Assembly (NCBI GenBank): GCA_905221605.1
Contig: CAJNDS010000891.1
Location: forward strand, 475,422-539,421
Reading direction: 5' to 3'
Length of the DNA stretch: 64,000 nucleotides
From: Symbiodinium natans
Lineage: Eukaryota; Sar; Dinophyceae; Suessiales; Symbiodiniaceae
Shown here: piece by piece, positions 42,239-51,990 of the stretch
How the letters are laid out: each line of letters opens with the position of its first letter
Position numbering within the stretch: the stretch's first letter is position 1
Made by a program: the position numbers and the translations under genes
Notes under the pieces: model-generated
The model's database searches: none
What the model saw: the letters and a program-made list of their open reading frames with translations, nothing else
What the model was told of the DNA's origin: nothing

Positions 42239-44948
42239 CTAGGGCTTGCGCGAAACTTCCGAGGACCCAGTGCCACGGCGTCGATTCCGGCCGCGTCCGC
42301 GGCGGCGAGAAACCGACGGCTCCGGCTTCACAACCGGCTCCGGGCTCACAGGAGGCACGAGATTCCTTGGTAGCCCAGTAACCATAGTATCATAAGGGCA
42401 CCCTTTTGGTTAGTTTTATAATATAAGGGAACCCAGAACCAAAAAAAAGGTGGATTCACAGCCTTAGTAGCGGCAGTAACGACATTATCATAAGGGCAGC
42501 CTTCTTTTGGGGTTGGCTAGTTTCTTTCGGGAAAGCCTGAACCCCAAAAAAGGGCCAAGGGCACCACTGGGCTAACCAAGATTCGTTGGATTCACAGCCT
42601 TAGCAGCCCAGCAACCAGAGAAAAATAAGGGCACCTGTTGTTTTGTTGGTTACTATATAAGGGAAAACCAGAACCAAAAAAAAAGGTAAAGGGTACCACT
42701 GGGCTGCCGAGCAGCAGGCATCATGGGCCTCTTCTTGCGGGCCAGGCCGCTGCCGCCGCTGTTGCCCGCGGCGCGAAAGCAAACGCCGCCACTGCTGCCC
42801 GTTTCCTTGGGAGCCAAATGAACCCCAAAGTTGGGACCCCAAAAACTCTATGTTACTAGCATCCCCATTGGGGCATATGAGCCATAAACCCTAAACCCTA
42901 AACCCTAAACCCTTTTAGGGCTCATTTGGTTCTCAAGGTTCTTGCTCCCCCGTGAAGGCCTCGACGACTGCTGGGGGCGCGAGCGGCTTCAAGTCCGGCA
43001 TCTGAGGACTCCTGGTTTAGGGTTTAGGGTTTAGGGTTTAGGGTTTAGGGTTTAGGGTTTAGGGCTCTGTGTCACATCTTCCCAATCACCCCCTCAATTA
43101 AGGAATATACCCTAGTTTTATACTCCTTACTATGAATTAGGGTATATTCCTTCATGAAGGGGGTTTTGGGGAAGATCTGAGATCCTGCGTCCACACCACG
43201 CTTTCATGTTCTCCGAGAGGCCCTGCACCTCTGAGCGGAGGATTTAGGGTTTAGGGTTTAGGGTTTAGGGTTTAGGGTTTAGGGTTCCCTGCACCTCTGA
43301 GCGGAGGATGACGACTTGCTGCGAGCCCCCAGCCACGGCGGCGAGCATGCGGTGGTGCCATGACTTCTGAAACATCCTTGGGTTTAGGGTTTAGGGTTTA
43401 GGGTTTGGGGTTTGGGGTTTGGGGTTTGGGGTTTAGGTTTAGGGTAGCCCAGCAACCATTATAAGATAAGGGCACCCCTTTTTTTGGTTTGGTTACTTCT
43501 TTAAGGGAACCTTGAACCCAAACAAGAAGGGGGCAAAAGGGTACCACTGCACTACCAAGCAGCTGAGCGGTGCTGGGATCCACGAAGTTCACAATTGCGT
43601 ACCCCTCGTTTCCTTGGCAGCCCAGAAATCATCTTATAGTAAGGGCGCCCTTTTTGGGGTTGGTTATACTTTATAGGGGAACCTTGAAACAAAAACAGGT
43701 CAAAAGGATGACACTGGGCTATAGCAAGCTTCTGCACAAGTTGAAGTTCCATGGCAGGTAGCAAAAATCGTAAAGTTCCTGGAAGCCGCAGATGTTCAGC
43801 TCCTGCGCCACATCATGCTGAGTCATCATGTCCGGGACACCCTTGATAATCATCGTGGTGATTTCGCTGTCGTCATCGGTGTCCGGGAAAACAGCTGCAT
43901 TGGGTTCTTCCTGAGCCGTGAAGCAACCCCAGGCAAGAAGTATGTACATTGAGAGGCTCTCGTTGGAACACAGATGGCACCCAGAAACCGGGAAAGTAAA
44001 CACGTATACGTAATACTACTCAAGAGCCTAACCCTATAAACCCTAAACCCTAAACCCGAAAAACCATAAATCCCTAAATCCTATTTGATACTACTCAAAA
44101 GGCCAGATCGGTGTCTTCTGCGTCGGTAGCTTCGCAGGCTGGTTCGGCCTTCTCCTCACAAGCTCCTAAACCCGAAACCCTAAACCCTAAACCCTAAACC
44201 CTAAACCCTAAACCTCCTTGCCGTGACTTAGTGGGCTAGTCAGGAAGTAGGCTTAAGGTTTAGGGTCTAGAGGGTTTAGGGCTAAGGCTTTCCGGTTTAG
44301 GGTTTAGAGGGTTTAGGGCTAAGGCTTTCGGGTTTAGGGATATTGCCACTTAAAGGGTTCGACAGGGGGAGGATATATACATATACATATATATATATAT
44401 ACATATATATTTGGTCACTTCCGTTTTAGGTTGCTACTCTAAGCAGGCCCCTGATATTTAGGGCACCCAAAAGGGGACCATAAATATCCAGAACTGACCA
44501 TATACATGTCCCTAAACCCTAAACCCTAAACCCTAAACTCTAAACCCTAAACCCCTAAACCCTAAAGCCTAAACCCCTTTACTCTAACCCTAAACAGCAA
44601 GCCTCGGCGAGCTGGTAGGGGACAAAGCCGGGGTAGCTGACGGAGCGACGGAGTGCGGTGCAAGGTGCAATAGTGTCCTGGTTTCCCCAGTAACCCAGGG
44701 ATTTAAAAAAAAAACAGGGTTTAGGGTTTAGGGTTTAGGGTTTAGGGATTAGGGCTTAAAGGGGTTTATACGCGAACCTAAACCCTCCCCACCCTACCCT
44801 AATCCCTAAACCCTAAACCCTAAACCCTAAACCCTAGACCCGAAACCCTAAACCCTACAAAGAAAGGGAATAAGGGCACTACTGTGGCATCCGAGCTTCG
44901 TCATCGACGGAGAGAAACGCCTTCGGCAAAGGTGCTAGGCGTCTTTGC
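42239..44948 (-). CDS. Mei2-like RNA-recognition-motif protein gene, 3' end complete
   Basis: Exons 43910-43733, 43612-43564, 43376-43295, 43228-43185, 43011-42942, 42805-42716, 42598-42585 and 42365-42239 join in phase into 217 codons ending in TAG. The joined protein has an acidic lead (FPDTDDDSE), then TTMIIKGVPDMMTQHDV (the RNP2 strand) and GFQELYDFCYLPWNF. GYAIVNFVDPSTAQ follows as RNP1, then VQGLSENMKAW. This is the order of a Mei2-type C-terminal RRM (TTVMIRN..YDFFYLP..GYAFVNF..IQG). The tail is Gly/Ser-rich, then Pro/Glu-rich, and ends basic (SRRRGRGRNRRRG), as in RNA-binding proteins. Likely upstream exons are 44677-44603 (DTIAP...SVSYPGFVPYQLAE), 44948 to about 44900 (LAPLPKAFLSVDDE) and an acidic exon near 44110-44171. 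The start codon was not found. All seven introns are repeat-derived or repeat-bounded and are listed separately. Confidence 0.85.
42366..42584 (-). mobile_element. Mei2-like intron 7 = composite family D element with exact 4-bp duplication
   Basis: The inverted-repeat ends are CTTGGTAGCCCAG and CTGGGCTAACCAAG. The flanking ATTC (42362-42365 and 42581-42584) is duplicated exactly. On the coding strand this reads GAAT-element-AAG|GAAT, so splicing from GA to AAG removes the element plus one GAAT. The reading frame continues to the stop. A second internal family D start at 42456 shows nesting or internal duplication. Confidence 0.85.
42585..42598 (-). CDS. 14-nt microexon between two elements
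   Basis: Coding-strand bases 'gctgtgaatccaac' (AVNPT across the junctions) lie between the family D elements at 42599 and 42366. The frame stays open only if both elements are removed precisely at their target-site duplications. Confidence 0.7.
42599..42711 (-). mobile_element. Mei2-like intron 6 = family D element with exact 4-bp duplication
   Basis: The ends CTTAGCAGCCCAG and CTGGGCTGCCGAG are flanked by CAGC at 42595-42598 and 42712-42715. On the coding strand the intron runs GCTG...TAAG with GCTG again at the exon start, so the donor GC comes from the duplication and the acceptor AG from the terminal repeat. The intron spans 42599-42715. Confidence 0.85.
42806..42941 (-). mobile_element. 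Mei2-like intron 5 (GA-AG), inverted repeat with CCCTAAA interior
   Basis: On the coding strand it starts GAAC then CTTGAGAACCAAATGA and ends TCATTTGGCTCCCAAG before GAAA. The arms are near-perfect inverted repeats, a CTTGG-type family not seen elsewhere in the window (family L). CCCTAAA units fill 42886-42912. GAAC/GAAA is a 3-of-4 duplication. Confidence 0.8.
43012..43184 (-). mobile_element. Mei2-like intron 4 (GA-AG): family A element plus TTTAGGG array
   Basis: A family A copy (43074-43179; ends CACATCTTCCCAA and TTGGGGAAGATCTGAG) abuts a TTTAGGG array at 43015-43063. The intron begins GATC inside the element's end and finishes AACCAG|G in the array flank; the next exon begins GAGT. The two repeat classes together make almost the whole 173-nt intron. 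Confidence 0.8.
43229..43294 (-). repeat. Mei2-like intron 3 (GT-AG): TTTAGGG array inside a 23-bp direct repeat
   Basis: 'ccctgcacctctgagcggag' plus 'gat' occurs at 43221-43243 and 43287-43309, separated only by about six TTTAGGG units. On the coding strand each copy contains AGAG|GTGCAG. GT in the first copy and AG in the second define a 66-nt intron whose removal restores ILRSEVQGLSENMKAW. The 66 bases equal one direct-repeat copy plus the array. Confidence 0.9.
43377..43563 (-). mobile_element. Mei2-like intron 2 (GC-AG): family D element fused to TTTAGGG array
   Basis: The coding strand begins GCTG then CTTGGTAGTGCAGTGGTACC, the family D end. At the far side the element stops at TGGGCTACCC and continues into TTTAGGG-type units (43381-43446), ending ACCCAAG|GATG. 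The outer family D terminus is replaced by telomere-type sequence. The exact donor could be 3 bases downstream without changing frame. Confidence 0.75.
43613..43732 (-). mobile_element. Mei2-like intron 1 (GA-AG) = family D element
   Basis: The coding strand reads GAAG CTTGCTATAGCCCAG ... CTGGGCTGCCAAG | GAAA. The element nearly fills the 120-nt intron. Using GA as donor gives PWNFNLCRNEGYAIVNF, the same spacing between the F and GY strands as in Mei2 proteins. GAAG/GAAA is a 3-of-4 duplication. Confidence 0.85.
44240..44500. other. spacer upstream of the Mei2-like RRM exons
   Basis: A tandem pair of about 54 bases ('gagggtttagggctaaggct') sits at 44268-44338. An AT run follows at 44370-44412, then an inverted-repeat element (44406-44505, 'ggtcacttccgttttaggtt' to 'ccagaactgacc'). 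Confidence 0.6.
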
Positions 44949-45294
44949 CTTGGTAGTGACGATGCGACAGCAAGGTTTAGGGTTTAGGGTTTAGGGTTTA
45001 GGGTAATTAGGATAAGGGCATCCTTCTTGGGGTCGGCTACTTACCTTCTAAGGGAACCTGGAATATAAAAAAAGGGCAAAAGGGTACCACTGGGCTACCC
45101 TTACCTCTCCAAGAACCAAGGGAAAGAATAGGTTAAACTTTATGCCTACTAAGCAAGGAAGCTAAAAGCTTGCAGAGTTCAACTCTCTTGGCTAAGTGAG
45201 TACCAAGCTGTCCTAGACCCTAAACCCTAAACCCAAAACCCAAAACCCAAAACCCTAAACCCTGAACCCTGAACCCTGAACCCTAAACCGCTGG

Positions 45295-45412
45295 GCCACC
45301 AAGCTGCATGAAGGCCATGCTTGCAGAGATGGTCGAGCACTTTGCCACTGCTTAGCGGGGCTTCGCGCTTTGAGAGCTGCGGCGGCCCGTTTTTGGAGTC
45401 CGAGATGCTCGA
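45295..45412 (-). CDS. putative exon upstream of the Mei2-like gene
   Basis: Two minus-strand frames are open; the better one reads SISDSKNGPPQLSKREAPLS and SGKVLDHLCKHGLHAA. It is GC-rich and free of TTTAGGG units. It may be a 5' exon of the Mei2-like gene. Confidence 0.4.
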
Positions 45413-45615
45413 TATAACGAATCCCTGAACCTGAACATGGTACCCATGTGGTTTAGTCCTGGGCCTGATTAAAAGGGGTTCCTACGCAGTATCCTTAAGG
45501 TCCACGTATATGCTATATAGGTACATGGATCCTTCAGGTAAACCCTCAACCCTAAAAACTCAAGCCTAGACCCTAAGCCCTATAAACCCAACCCCAAGTA
45601 GCCTTCTAGTCACCT

Positions 45616-45692
45616 CAAGTCAGCGTTGAAGGCTCTGGAACCCCGACTTCAAAAGTTCAACCATTGCAGGCTGCAGCTCTTTCTGCTGGGTC
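45616..45692 (-). CDS. putative exon TQQKELQPAMVELLKSGFQS
   Basis: The minus-strand frame reads TQQKELQPAMVELLKSGFQS then LQR and a stop. It has helical composition and lies between diverged repeats. No paralogue was confirmed. Confidence 0.35.
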
Positions 45693-45836
45693 TGGGGTTT
45701 AGGCTTTAGGGTGTTCAAGACTTCGAAGGCTCAACATTTACAGGTTGCCCCCGAACAGCCAAACGCCCAAAGGCCCACGACCGCACTCCTGCACACTTCT
45801 AGCAGCTCTCAGTGACGTCCAGGACCCATCGGGAGC

Positions 45837-45995
45837 AGGAGCCCTGAACCCTGAACCCTGAACCCTGAACCCTGAACCCTGAACCCTGAACCCTGAACCC
45901 AAACCCTAAACCCTAAACCCTAAACCCTAAGCCCTAAGCCCTAAGCCCTAAGCCCTAAGCCCTAAGCCCTAAACCCTAAACCCTAAACCCTAAGC
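45837..45995. repeat. CCCTGAA, CCCTAAA and CCCTAAG variant blocks
   Basis: Eight CCCTGAA units, four CCCTAAA, seven CCCTAAG and three CCCTAAA follow one another in separate runs, showing local homogenisation of single-base variants. Confidence 0.95.
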
Positions 45996-46069
45996 AAACA
46001 GTTGCAGTTTCAACCGCCGCATGCCCATGGCCTCGGACCCGGAACGCCTGCGCCCCGGCCCTGCACAGG

Positions 46070-47230
46070 TCGGGGTTTAGGGTTTTGGGGTGGAGGGTTT
46101 AGGGTGTAGGGTTAGGGTTTAGGGGTTCCAAGGGCCGGTGGTCTCTTGGTTTAGGGTTTTGAGGTTAGGTTTGGGGGTTTAGGGTTTAGGGTTAGGGGTT
46201 TAGGGTTTAGGGGTTGAAGGTTTAGGGTTAAGGCCTATTAATACAGCCCCTTGATACCCGCATACGAACCCCGAATACATGCCCTGTAAAACAGAAACCC
46301 TTCTTAACGAGACCACAACCCATGTAAGGGCAGGGCTTTGAGGGGTTTAGGGGCTTTGGGGGTTTTGGCGTTTAGGGCTTTGAGGGTTTAGGGCTTTGAG
46401 GGTTTGGGGCTTTAGGGGTTCAGTCTTTAGGATCTCAGGTAAACTCTCCAAACAATTGGAACATCCTTATCCCCATACCCCAAAAGGTATTCTGCAGGGA
46501 ATCCCGGCCCTAATCCTCCTTAACCCATGTTCCAACTTTCTGTATTTCCTGTAGGGATGTATATGGGGCTTAGGGCTTTTAGGGTTTCGGATTTCAGGGT
46601 TAGGGCTTTGAGGGTTTAGGGGTTTAGGGCTGGGCATAGGGCTTTGAGGGCTGCGCGCTTGAGGGCTGGGGGTTTGGGATTTCAGCAAAAGGGCTTTAAA
46701 GATTTGGGGGTTCAGGGCTTAGAAGCGGTTTAGGGTGTAGAATTTCAGCTGTAGGATTATGGGGTTTAGGGTTATGGGGTTTAGGGGTTTTAGAGTTAAG
46801 GGTCTAGGGGTTTAGGGTTCAGGATTTCAAGGTATAGGGTTTAGCGTTAAGGGCTTGGGGGGTTTAGGGTTTTGGGGTTTAGGATTTCAGGGTATAGTAG
46901 TGTTTCGTGTTCAGGGTATAGGGTTTAGGGCTTTCGGGTTTAGGGTAGGATTTCAGGCTACAGGGCTTTGAGGGTTTAGGGGCATAGGGTTTGAGGATTT
47001 CAGGGTATAGGGTTTAGGGCTTTTAGGGGTTTAGGACTAAAAGGTTTAGGGTCTTTCGGGGCTTTAGGGTGTGGCAGGGGCTTCAGGGGCTTCGGGCTAA
47101 GCGGTTTGGGTTTTTGAGGGCTTTTTGGGTTTAGGGCTTTGCACGCTTCTGGTTTAGGGCATACACGGTATCGGGGCTTAGGGCTTGAGGGGTTTGCGTG
47201 TAAGCCCGAAATTCGCCCTGGCTTCACCTA
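46070..47230. other. long degenerate TTTAGGG stretch
   Basis: Over 1 kb of diverged units (GGGTTTAGG, GGCTTTGAGG, TTTCAGGG). Open frames here are Pro/Lys repeats produced by the unit and are not coding. Confidence 0.7.
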
Positions 47231-47366
47231 CTAAGCCCCTATACTACCCCCCTTCGGCCCCCCCCCCTCCCCCCCCCCCCCCTCAAACAACCTTAAATCG
47301 GCTTCCTTATCCGTAAAATGGGGGCAACCTAAAAGGGCTAGTAATTATAGAGGGGGGGTTGCAGCC

Positions 47367-47508
47367 CTAAACCCTAAACCCTAAACCCTAACCCCTAAAC
47401 CCTAACCCTAAACCCTAACCCTAAACCCTAAACCCTAAACCCTAAACCCTAAACCCTAAACCCTAAACCCTAAACCCTAAACCCTAAACCCTAAACCCTA
47501 AACCCCAG
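47367..47508. repeat. CCCTAAA array
   Basis: About 20 units, with a few CCCTAA and CCCCTAAA irregularities at the start. It follows a poly-C run at 47261-47282. Confidence 0.95.
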
Positions 47509-47519
47509 GAAGTAGGGGA

Positions 47520-48960
47520 ACCCATGAGCAACTGGGGACTGTGCCTGGCTCGCCGGGCTTGGCTGCGCCCTGAGCTGTAGTTAAAGGGGGCTTGGGGCTT
47601 AGGGGATAGGGTTTAGGGTTTAGGGTTTAGGGTTTAGGGTTTAGGGTTTAGGGTCTGGGGATTAGGGTGTAGGGCTACTACCGCGCCTCTTCGGGGACCC
47701 TTGGAATACGTACCCTCTCCACAAGGTCCCTGTTGAAGTGAGCCAGAAGAGGGTTCAGAAGGGTTCCCTTTTAAGGGTCCCCCCGAATCCTACCTAGGAG
47801 GGTTGGGATGTTCCCCCTTAAATCGACCAGTCCTGAGTTGGGAGGGTTTAGGGTTTAGGGTGTAGGGTTTCATTAGGGTTTAGTGTTTAGGGTTTAAACC
47901 AGCTTTGGGTTTGTGGGTTGAGCGCTTGAGAATTTAGGGGATCCCAAACCCTAAACCGCAAACCCCAAACCCTAAACCGCAAACCCTAAGCCCTAAGCCC
48001 TAAAAACCAAACCCTAAAACCCCTAAACCCGCAACCCCAAAGGAACTTCCTACTTGGAGGTTCAGGGTACCTAGTAACCAAGCTGTAACTGTACTTATAG
48101 CCCAAATATAAGCCCCTAAGTACCAATTGGGTTATAACCCCTAAACCCTAAACCCTAGACCCTAAACCCCAAACCCTAAACCCCGACAGAAACTCCCTTG
48201 GTGCCTGCTGGGCGAGGCTGCCCGCGACTGCTGCCGCGAGGGCTGCCGCGACTGCGCGGTGGGTGCAAATGCGGGTTTGGGGTTTGGGGTTTAGGGTTTG
48301 GGGATTAGGGTTTAGGGTTTGGGGATTCGGGTTTTGGGTGTTTTGTATCCTATGAAGCCTTTTTGTGTGGAGGACTTAGGGATTTTGCATCATATGAGGT
48401 CTTTCTGATATTGCTAGTATCCCCAACAGGACACCCCAAAATACACACTCTGAAGCAGGGGCCCTGGGGTTCGGGCTTTAGAATTTAGGATTACCTTAGT
48501 TGTCCAGTACCTAGGGGTTTTAAAGGTTAACCTTTGGGATTATAAGGGAATATATTACCCCAAAAAGGATAAAGGTTACCTACTCTACTACTAAGTTACC
48601 CTAAGATGGAGCTTGCTTTCGTGTCTGTCATGTGGGCCCTCTTTGGGACGGGTTTGGGGTTCACTTGGGTACCTAGAAGTAGAGCTACCAGCAGAGTATG
48701 GGGTTCAGGGTCTAGGGTTTGTGTAGTTCTACAACAGAATATAACCCGGATTGCATTTGGGGGTACATATATAGCCCAAGCCCGAAGCCCCAACCCGAAT
48801 AAGCTTTGCAACAGGGCATCATGGGGCTGTTGCGGATCGCGGGCATTCAGTGCTCAGCGTGATCAGTGCCTGGAAGTTGGGACTTGGTTCTGAAGCCGGG
48901 TTTAGGGCGTTATAGGGTTTAGGGTTTAGGATTTAGGTTTCATAGTGTTTTAGGGTTTAG
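47520..48960. other. spacer with element fragments
   Basis: It contains a family C end (47802-47830), a family B left half truncated by CCCTAAA units (48051-48138), and an inverted-repeat element at about 48485-48600 ('taccttagttg' to 'ctactaagtta'). A coding-like minus-strand block at 48185-48275 reads AVAAALAAAVAGSLAQQAPR. No complete gene was assembled. Confidence 0.5.
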
Positions 48961-48969
48961 GGTTTAGGA

Positions 48970-49106
48970 AGAAGTTGTCGGTGAAGATCGTCCAGCTTTC
49001 CCGTCTTCTCCCGCCCGTCTTGGAGGGCGTTCTTCGCATCCTCGGCCATGCGCTGGCTCTTCATGTGCTCGCGTTGGTGCTTCCCAGGGTTTTCTTTGCC
49101 CGGTGC
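48970..49106 (-). CDS. exon encoding a charged helical segment
   Basis: After CGATAG|G the frame reads APGKENPGKHQREHMKSQRM and AEDAKNALQDGREKTGKLDD, then LHRQLL. The heptad-like spacing of Leu/Met with many charged residues suggests a coiled coil. The stretch ALQDGREKTGKLDDL faintly resembles the central R-SNARE helix, but this is not enough to name it. The donor is unclear. Confidence 0.5.
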
Positions 49107-49499
49107 CTATCGAGCTCGCCACTCCACCTATCAGAGGGTGCAGTAGGGCCAGAAGCCACCCCATAAACACGCCTTCATGGTCTCGCCCTGCTGCGGAGTC
49201 ATCTCGTAGGCCCAGGCCGATACTGCCGGCCCTTGTCTGGGCGCCAGATGCGCGGACCACTTTCGGCCCAGGCGCTAGGCCGCAGGGATGAGGGTTCTAC
49301 CTTGGACCCTTAAGGTTGTACCCTTGGGTTTTGGGGTCCCTGTTTAAGGATCCCTCATGGAATAGAAGGGCCACATTAGGAGTACTGTATATTGAAGGGA
49401 ACCTGATTAGGGGTACGAGTCATCATCCCGGGAGGATGGGGGTTTAGGGTTTGAGGGTTTCGCTCGGGAAGCACTCAACCCATACGCCAGACAGGCCAG

Positions 49500-50142
49500 C
49501 AACAACCCTGAACCCTAAACCCTAAAGCCTACACCCTAACCCTAAACCCCAAACCACAAACCCCAACCACAAACCCCAACCCTAAACCCTAAACCCTACA
49601 CTCTCTACCCTAAACCCTTACCCTAAACACCTAACCCCTGCAACAAAAAAGTTCTCTTGCCTGCTCTTTGGCGCGCTCCACAGCCTGCAAAAGGGGTGTA
49701 CGTTGGCTGCATGGGTTCTCTGGTAGAATCTGGGAGTGGAGTGGGGGGGGCGGGCCCCTAAACCCTAATCCTAAGCCCTAAGCCCTAGACCCTAAACCCC
49801 CCCCAACCCTAAACACCCCCTAAACCCTAAGGACCCTAAACCCTAAATACCTGAAGACCCTAGAGACCCCTAAATGACCTAAACCCTGAACCCTAAACCC
49901 TAAACCCTAAACCCCAAACCCTAAACCCTAAACCCTGAACCCTAAACCCCAAACCCTAAACCCTAAACTGCTAAACCCTAAACCCTGCACCCTAAGCCCT
50001 TCAAGGTTCAGGGTCTCCAGGGTGCTTTTGTTCAGGGGTGGCTTTCGGGCTTTTTTTAGAAAAAAAATTGCCTGGGGATTCGAATCCTTAAAGGCGTTCA
50101 GGGGGGGGGGGGGGGTAGGGATGAGGGTTGAAGGTTGAAGGT

Positions 50143-50174
<32 letters not shown>

Positions 50175-50650
50175 GGTTTAGGGTTTAGGGTTTAGGCCTA
50201 GAGTTTCGAGGGTTTTTTGGGGTTTCAGGGGTTCTTGGGTTTCGTGTCCAGGGCGAACAAATTGCTGGGCGAAACAAAAAAACTTGAGGGCTTTCAGGGT
50301 TTAACGCCTAGACCCTAAACGAAAAGGGAGGCTGACTCTATACCCTCAACCCCATAACCCCTACGCCCTACACCCTCAACCCTACAACCCTAAACCCTAT
50401 GACCAGAAAGCGCCCACAAACCTGAACCCTAAACCCGACACCCTATAACGTCTACACCCCACACCCGAAAACCTGAACCCCAAACCCTACAACTCTAACG
50501 CCTGCACCCTAACCCTATCACCCCGCCTAAACCCCAAACCCCAAACCCTAAACCCTAACCCCTAAACCCTGAACCCTAAACCCTAAAGCCTAAACCCTAA
50601 ACCCTAAACCCCAAACCCTAAACCTTAAACCCCAGCAATCCGAGAAGCCC
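49500..50650. repeat. degenerate CCCTAAA tracts and GGTTGAG array
   Basis: Mainly CCCTAAA variants. 50118-50175 is a run of GGTTGAG units after a poly-G run. No exon was found apart from a doubtful GC-rich block at 49660-49760. Confidence 0.8.
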
Positions 50651-50994
50651 CCCAAAAGGCCCGGCCTCCGAGCGCAGTTGCGCGCCGAGGTTCTGGCGAA
50701 GGGTTTAGGGTGTAGGGTTTAGGGTTTAGGGTTTAGGGTTGGGGTTAGAGTTTAGGGTTTTGCGCTAGGGTTTAGGGCTTGGGGTTTAGGGTTTAGGGTT
50801 TGGGGTGGTTGGAGTTTAGGGTTTGGGGTTTATGCTTTATGAGGTTCCCTACTTTGGAGTAGACCCTGGAAAAATATATACTTTCTTGGTATAAGTAGCT
50901 ATAATAGGAAGCCAGAACCAAAAACAGTATTAGAGTATAGTACTGCAAAACCCAGGGTTTAGGGTTTAGAGCCTAAGCATGCTGTAGAGCCAGC

Positions 50995-51047
50995 CTGCAT
51001 CTGCCACTTCATGGCCTCTTCTTCGCTGAGGCCAGGAGGCATCTCGC
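50995..51047 (-). CDS. putative exon AGEMPPGLSEEEAMKWQMQ
   Basis: 53 nt between CTGCAG|G and |GCTGG (phase 1 to 0). The peptide is typical coding sequence. No paralogue in the window. Confidence 0.45.
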
Positions 51048-51199
51048 CTGCAGGGATTAGGGTTTAGGGTTTAGGGTTTAGGGTTTAGGGTTTAGGGCTT
51101 TGGGGTTTGGGGTTTAGGGTTGAAGGTTTATAGGGTTTAGGGTTTAGGGTTTGGGGTTTGGGGTTTAGGGTTTAGGGTTGGGGCCCTAAACCCTCAAAA

Positions 51200-51990
51200 T
51201 ACCTTTGCCCATCCTCGGGGAGGCTCGCTGAGAGGCCTTACAGGGACCTGACTAAGTCATGCCTTGGTCATGCCCGGGAGGCCTTTCCCCAAGTACGCGC
51301 TTGATTCCAGAAGTCACTACAAGTCATGCCCGAGGCCCCTTCCCCCAAGTAAGCGCTTACGCCAAAGATGTATATATTGAGCTTAAAAGTTTGGGGCCTG
51401 CTCGACGAGGCCTTCACGCCAATGAAAAAGAAGGTTTTGGGGAGTTCTAGGGAGGCTTGAAGAGGTTTAGGATGTTGTTGAGGGGGTGAGGGTTTTAAGG
51501 GGGTCAGGGGGTTTGTTGAAAGGGTACCTCATGGATCTTGGACCCCCGCCTGTGACCCCCCTGAGAAACGCCCGAGCAAACATATTTTGCGTCTGGTTGA
51601 ACGATACCCTCGGGTTCGATTTGAGGCCACATGCCGATCAAAATCGATGTGGCATGAAGGATTCAAACAAGTTGCTGTGCCAAGGGCGAAACAGTTCACC
51701 ATGTAAGCGCAACAAAGATATGCTTCAAACTACGTCCTCAGTGACAACGCCCAAACACTGCACTTGCTTGGCGTTTGGATGTTTCCAAGATGTTAAACCA
51801 GCAATGAATCGGTTTGCATGAAAAAACCTTGCGTTTAGGGAAGTGGGCACGACTTTTCAGAAAGCTTTCCCCGAGTGATTGATAGCATACACAAAAAATG
51901 GGTACGACTTTCACCACTGCCCGTAGGAGGTTGAGGGTTTCTGAGGGAGTTTAGTAGTGAGGCTGTGTAATTAGGCTTGCCTGAAGGTTC
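51200..51990. other. 800 bases free of TTTAGGG units, no gene assigned
   Basis: A 50-base imperfect direct repeat ('tcatgcccg..ggcc..ttcccc' then 'aagta.gcgctt') lies at 51266-51360. The plus-strand open frame at 51486-51821 has 111 codons, including NIFCVWLNDTLGFDLRPHAD and several Cys, but no recognised domain, no splice signals, and the opposite strand to all other genes. Confidence 0.4.

Noticed and set aside
48970-49106. R-SNARE (synaptobrevin) motif
   Set aside because: The helix has a vaguely similar spacing around GREKTGKLDDL, but flanking heptads and a membrane anchor were not found, so only a helical segment is claimed.
51486-51821. 111-codon plus-strand frame
   Set aside because: No recognisable motif, no splice context, and the opposite strand to all supported genes; open length alone is not enough at this composition.
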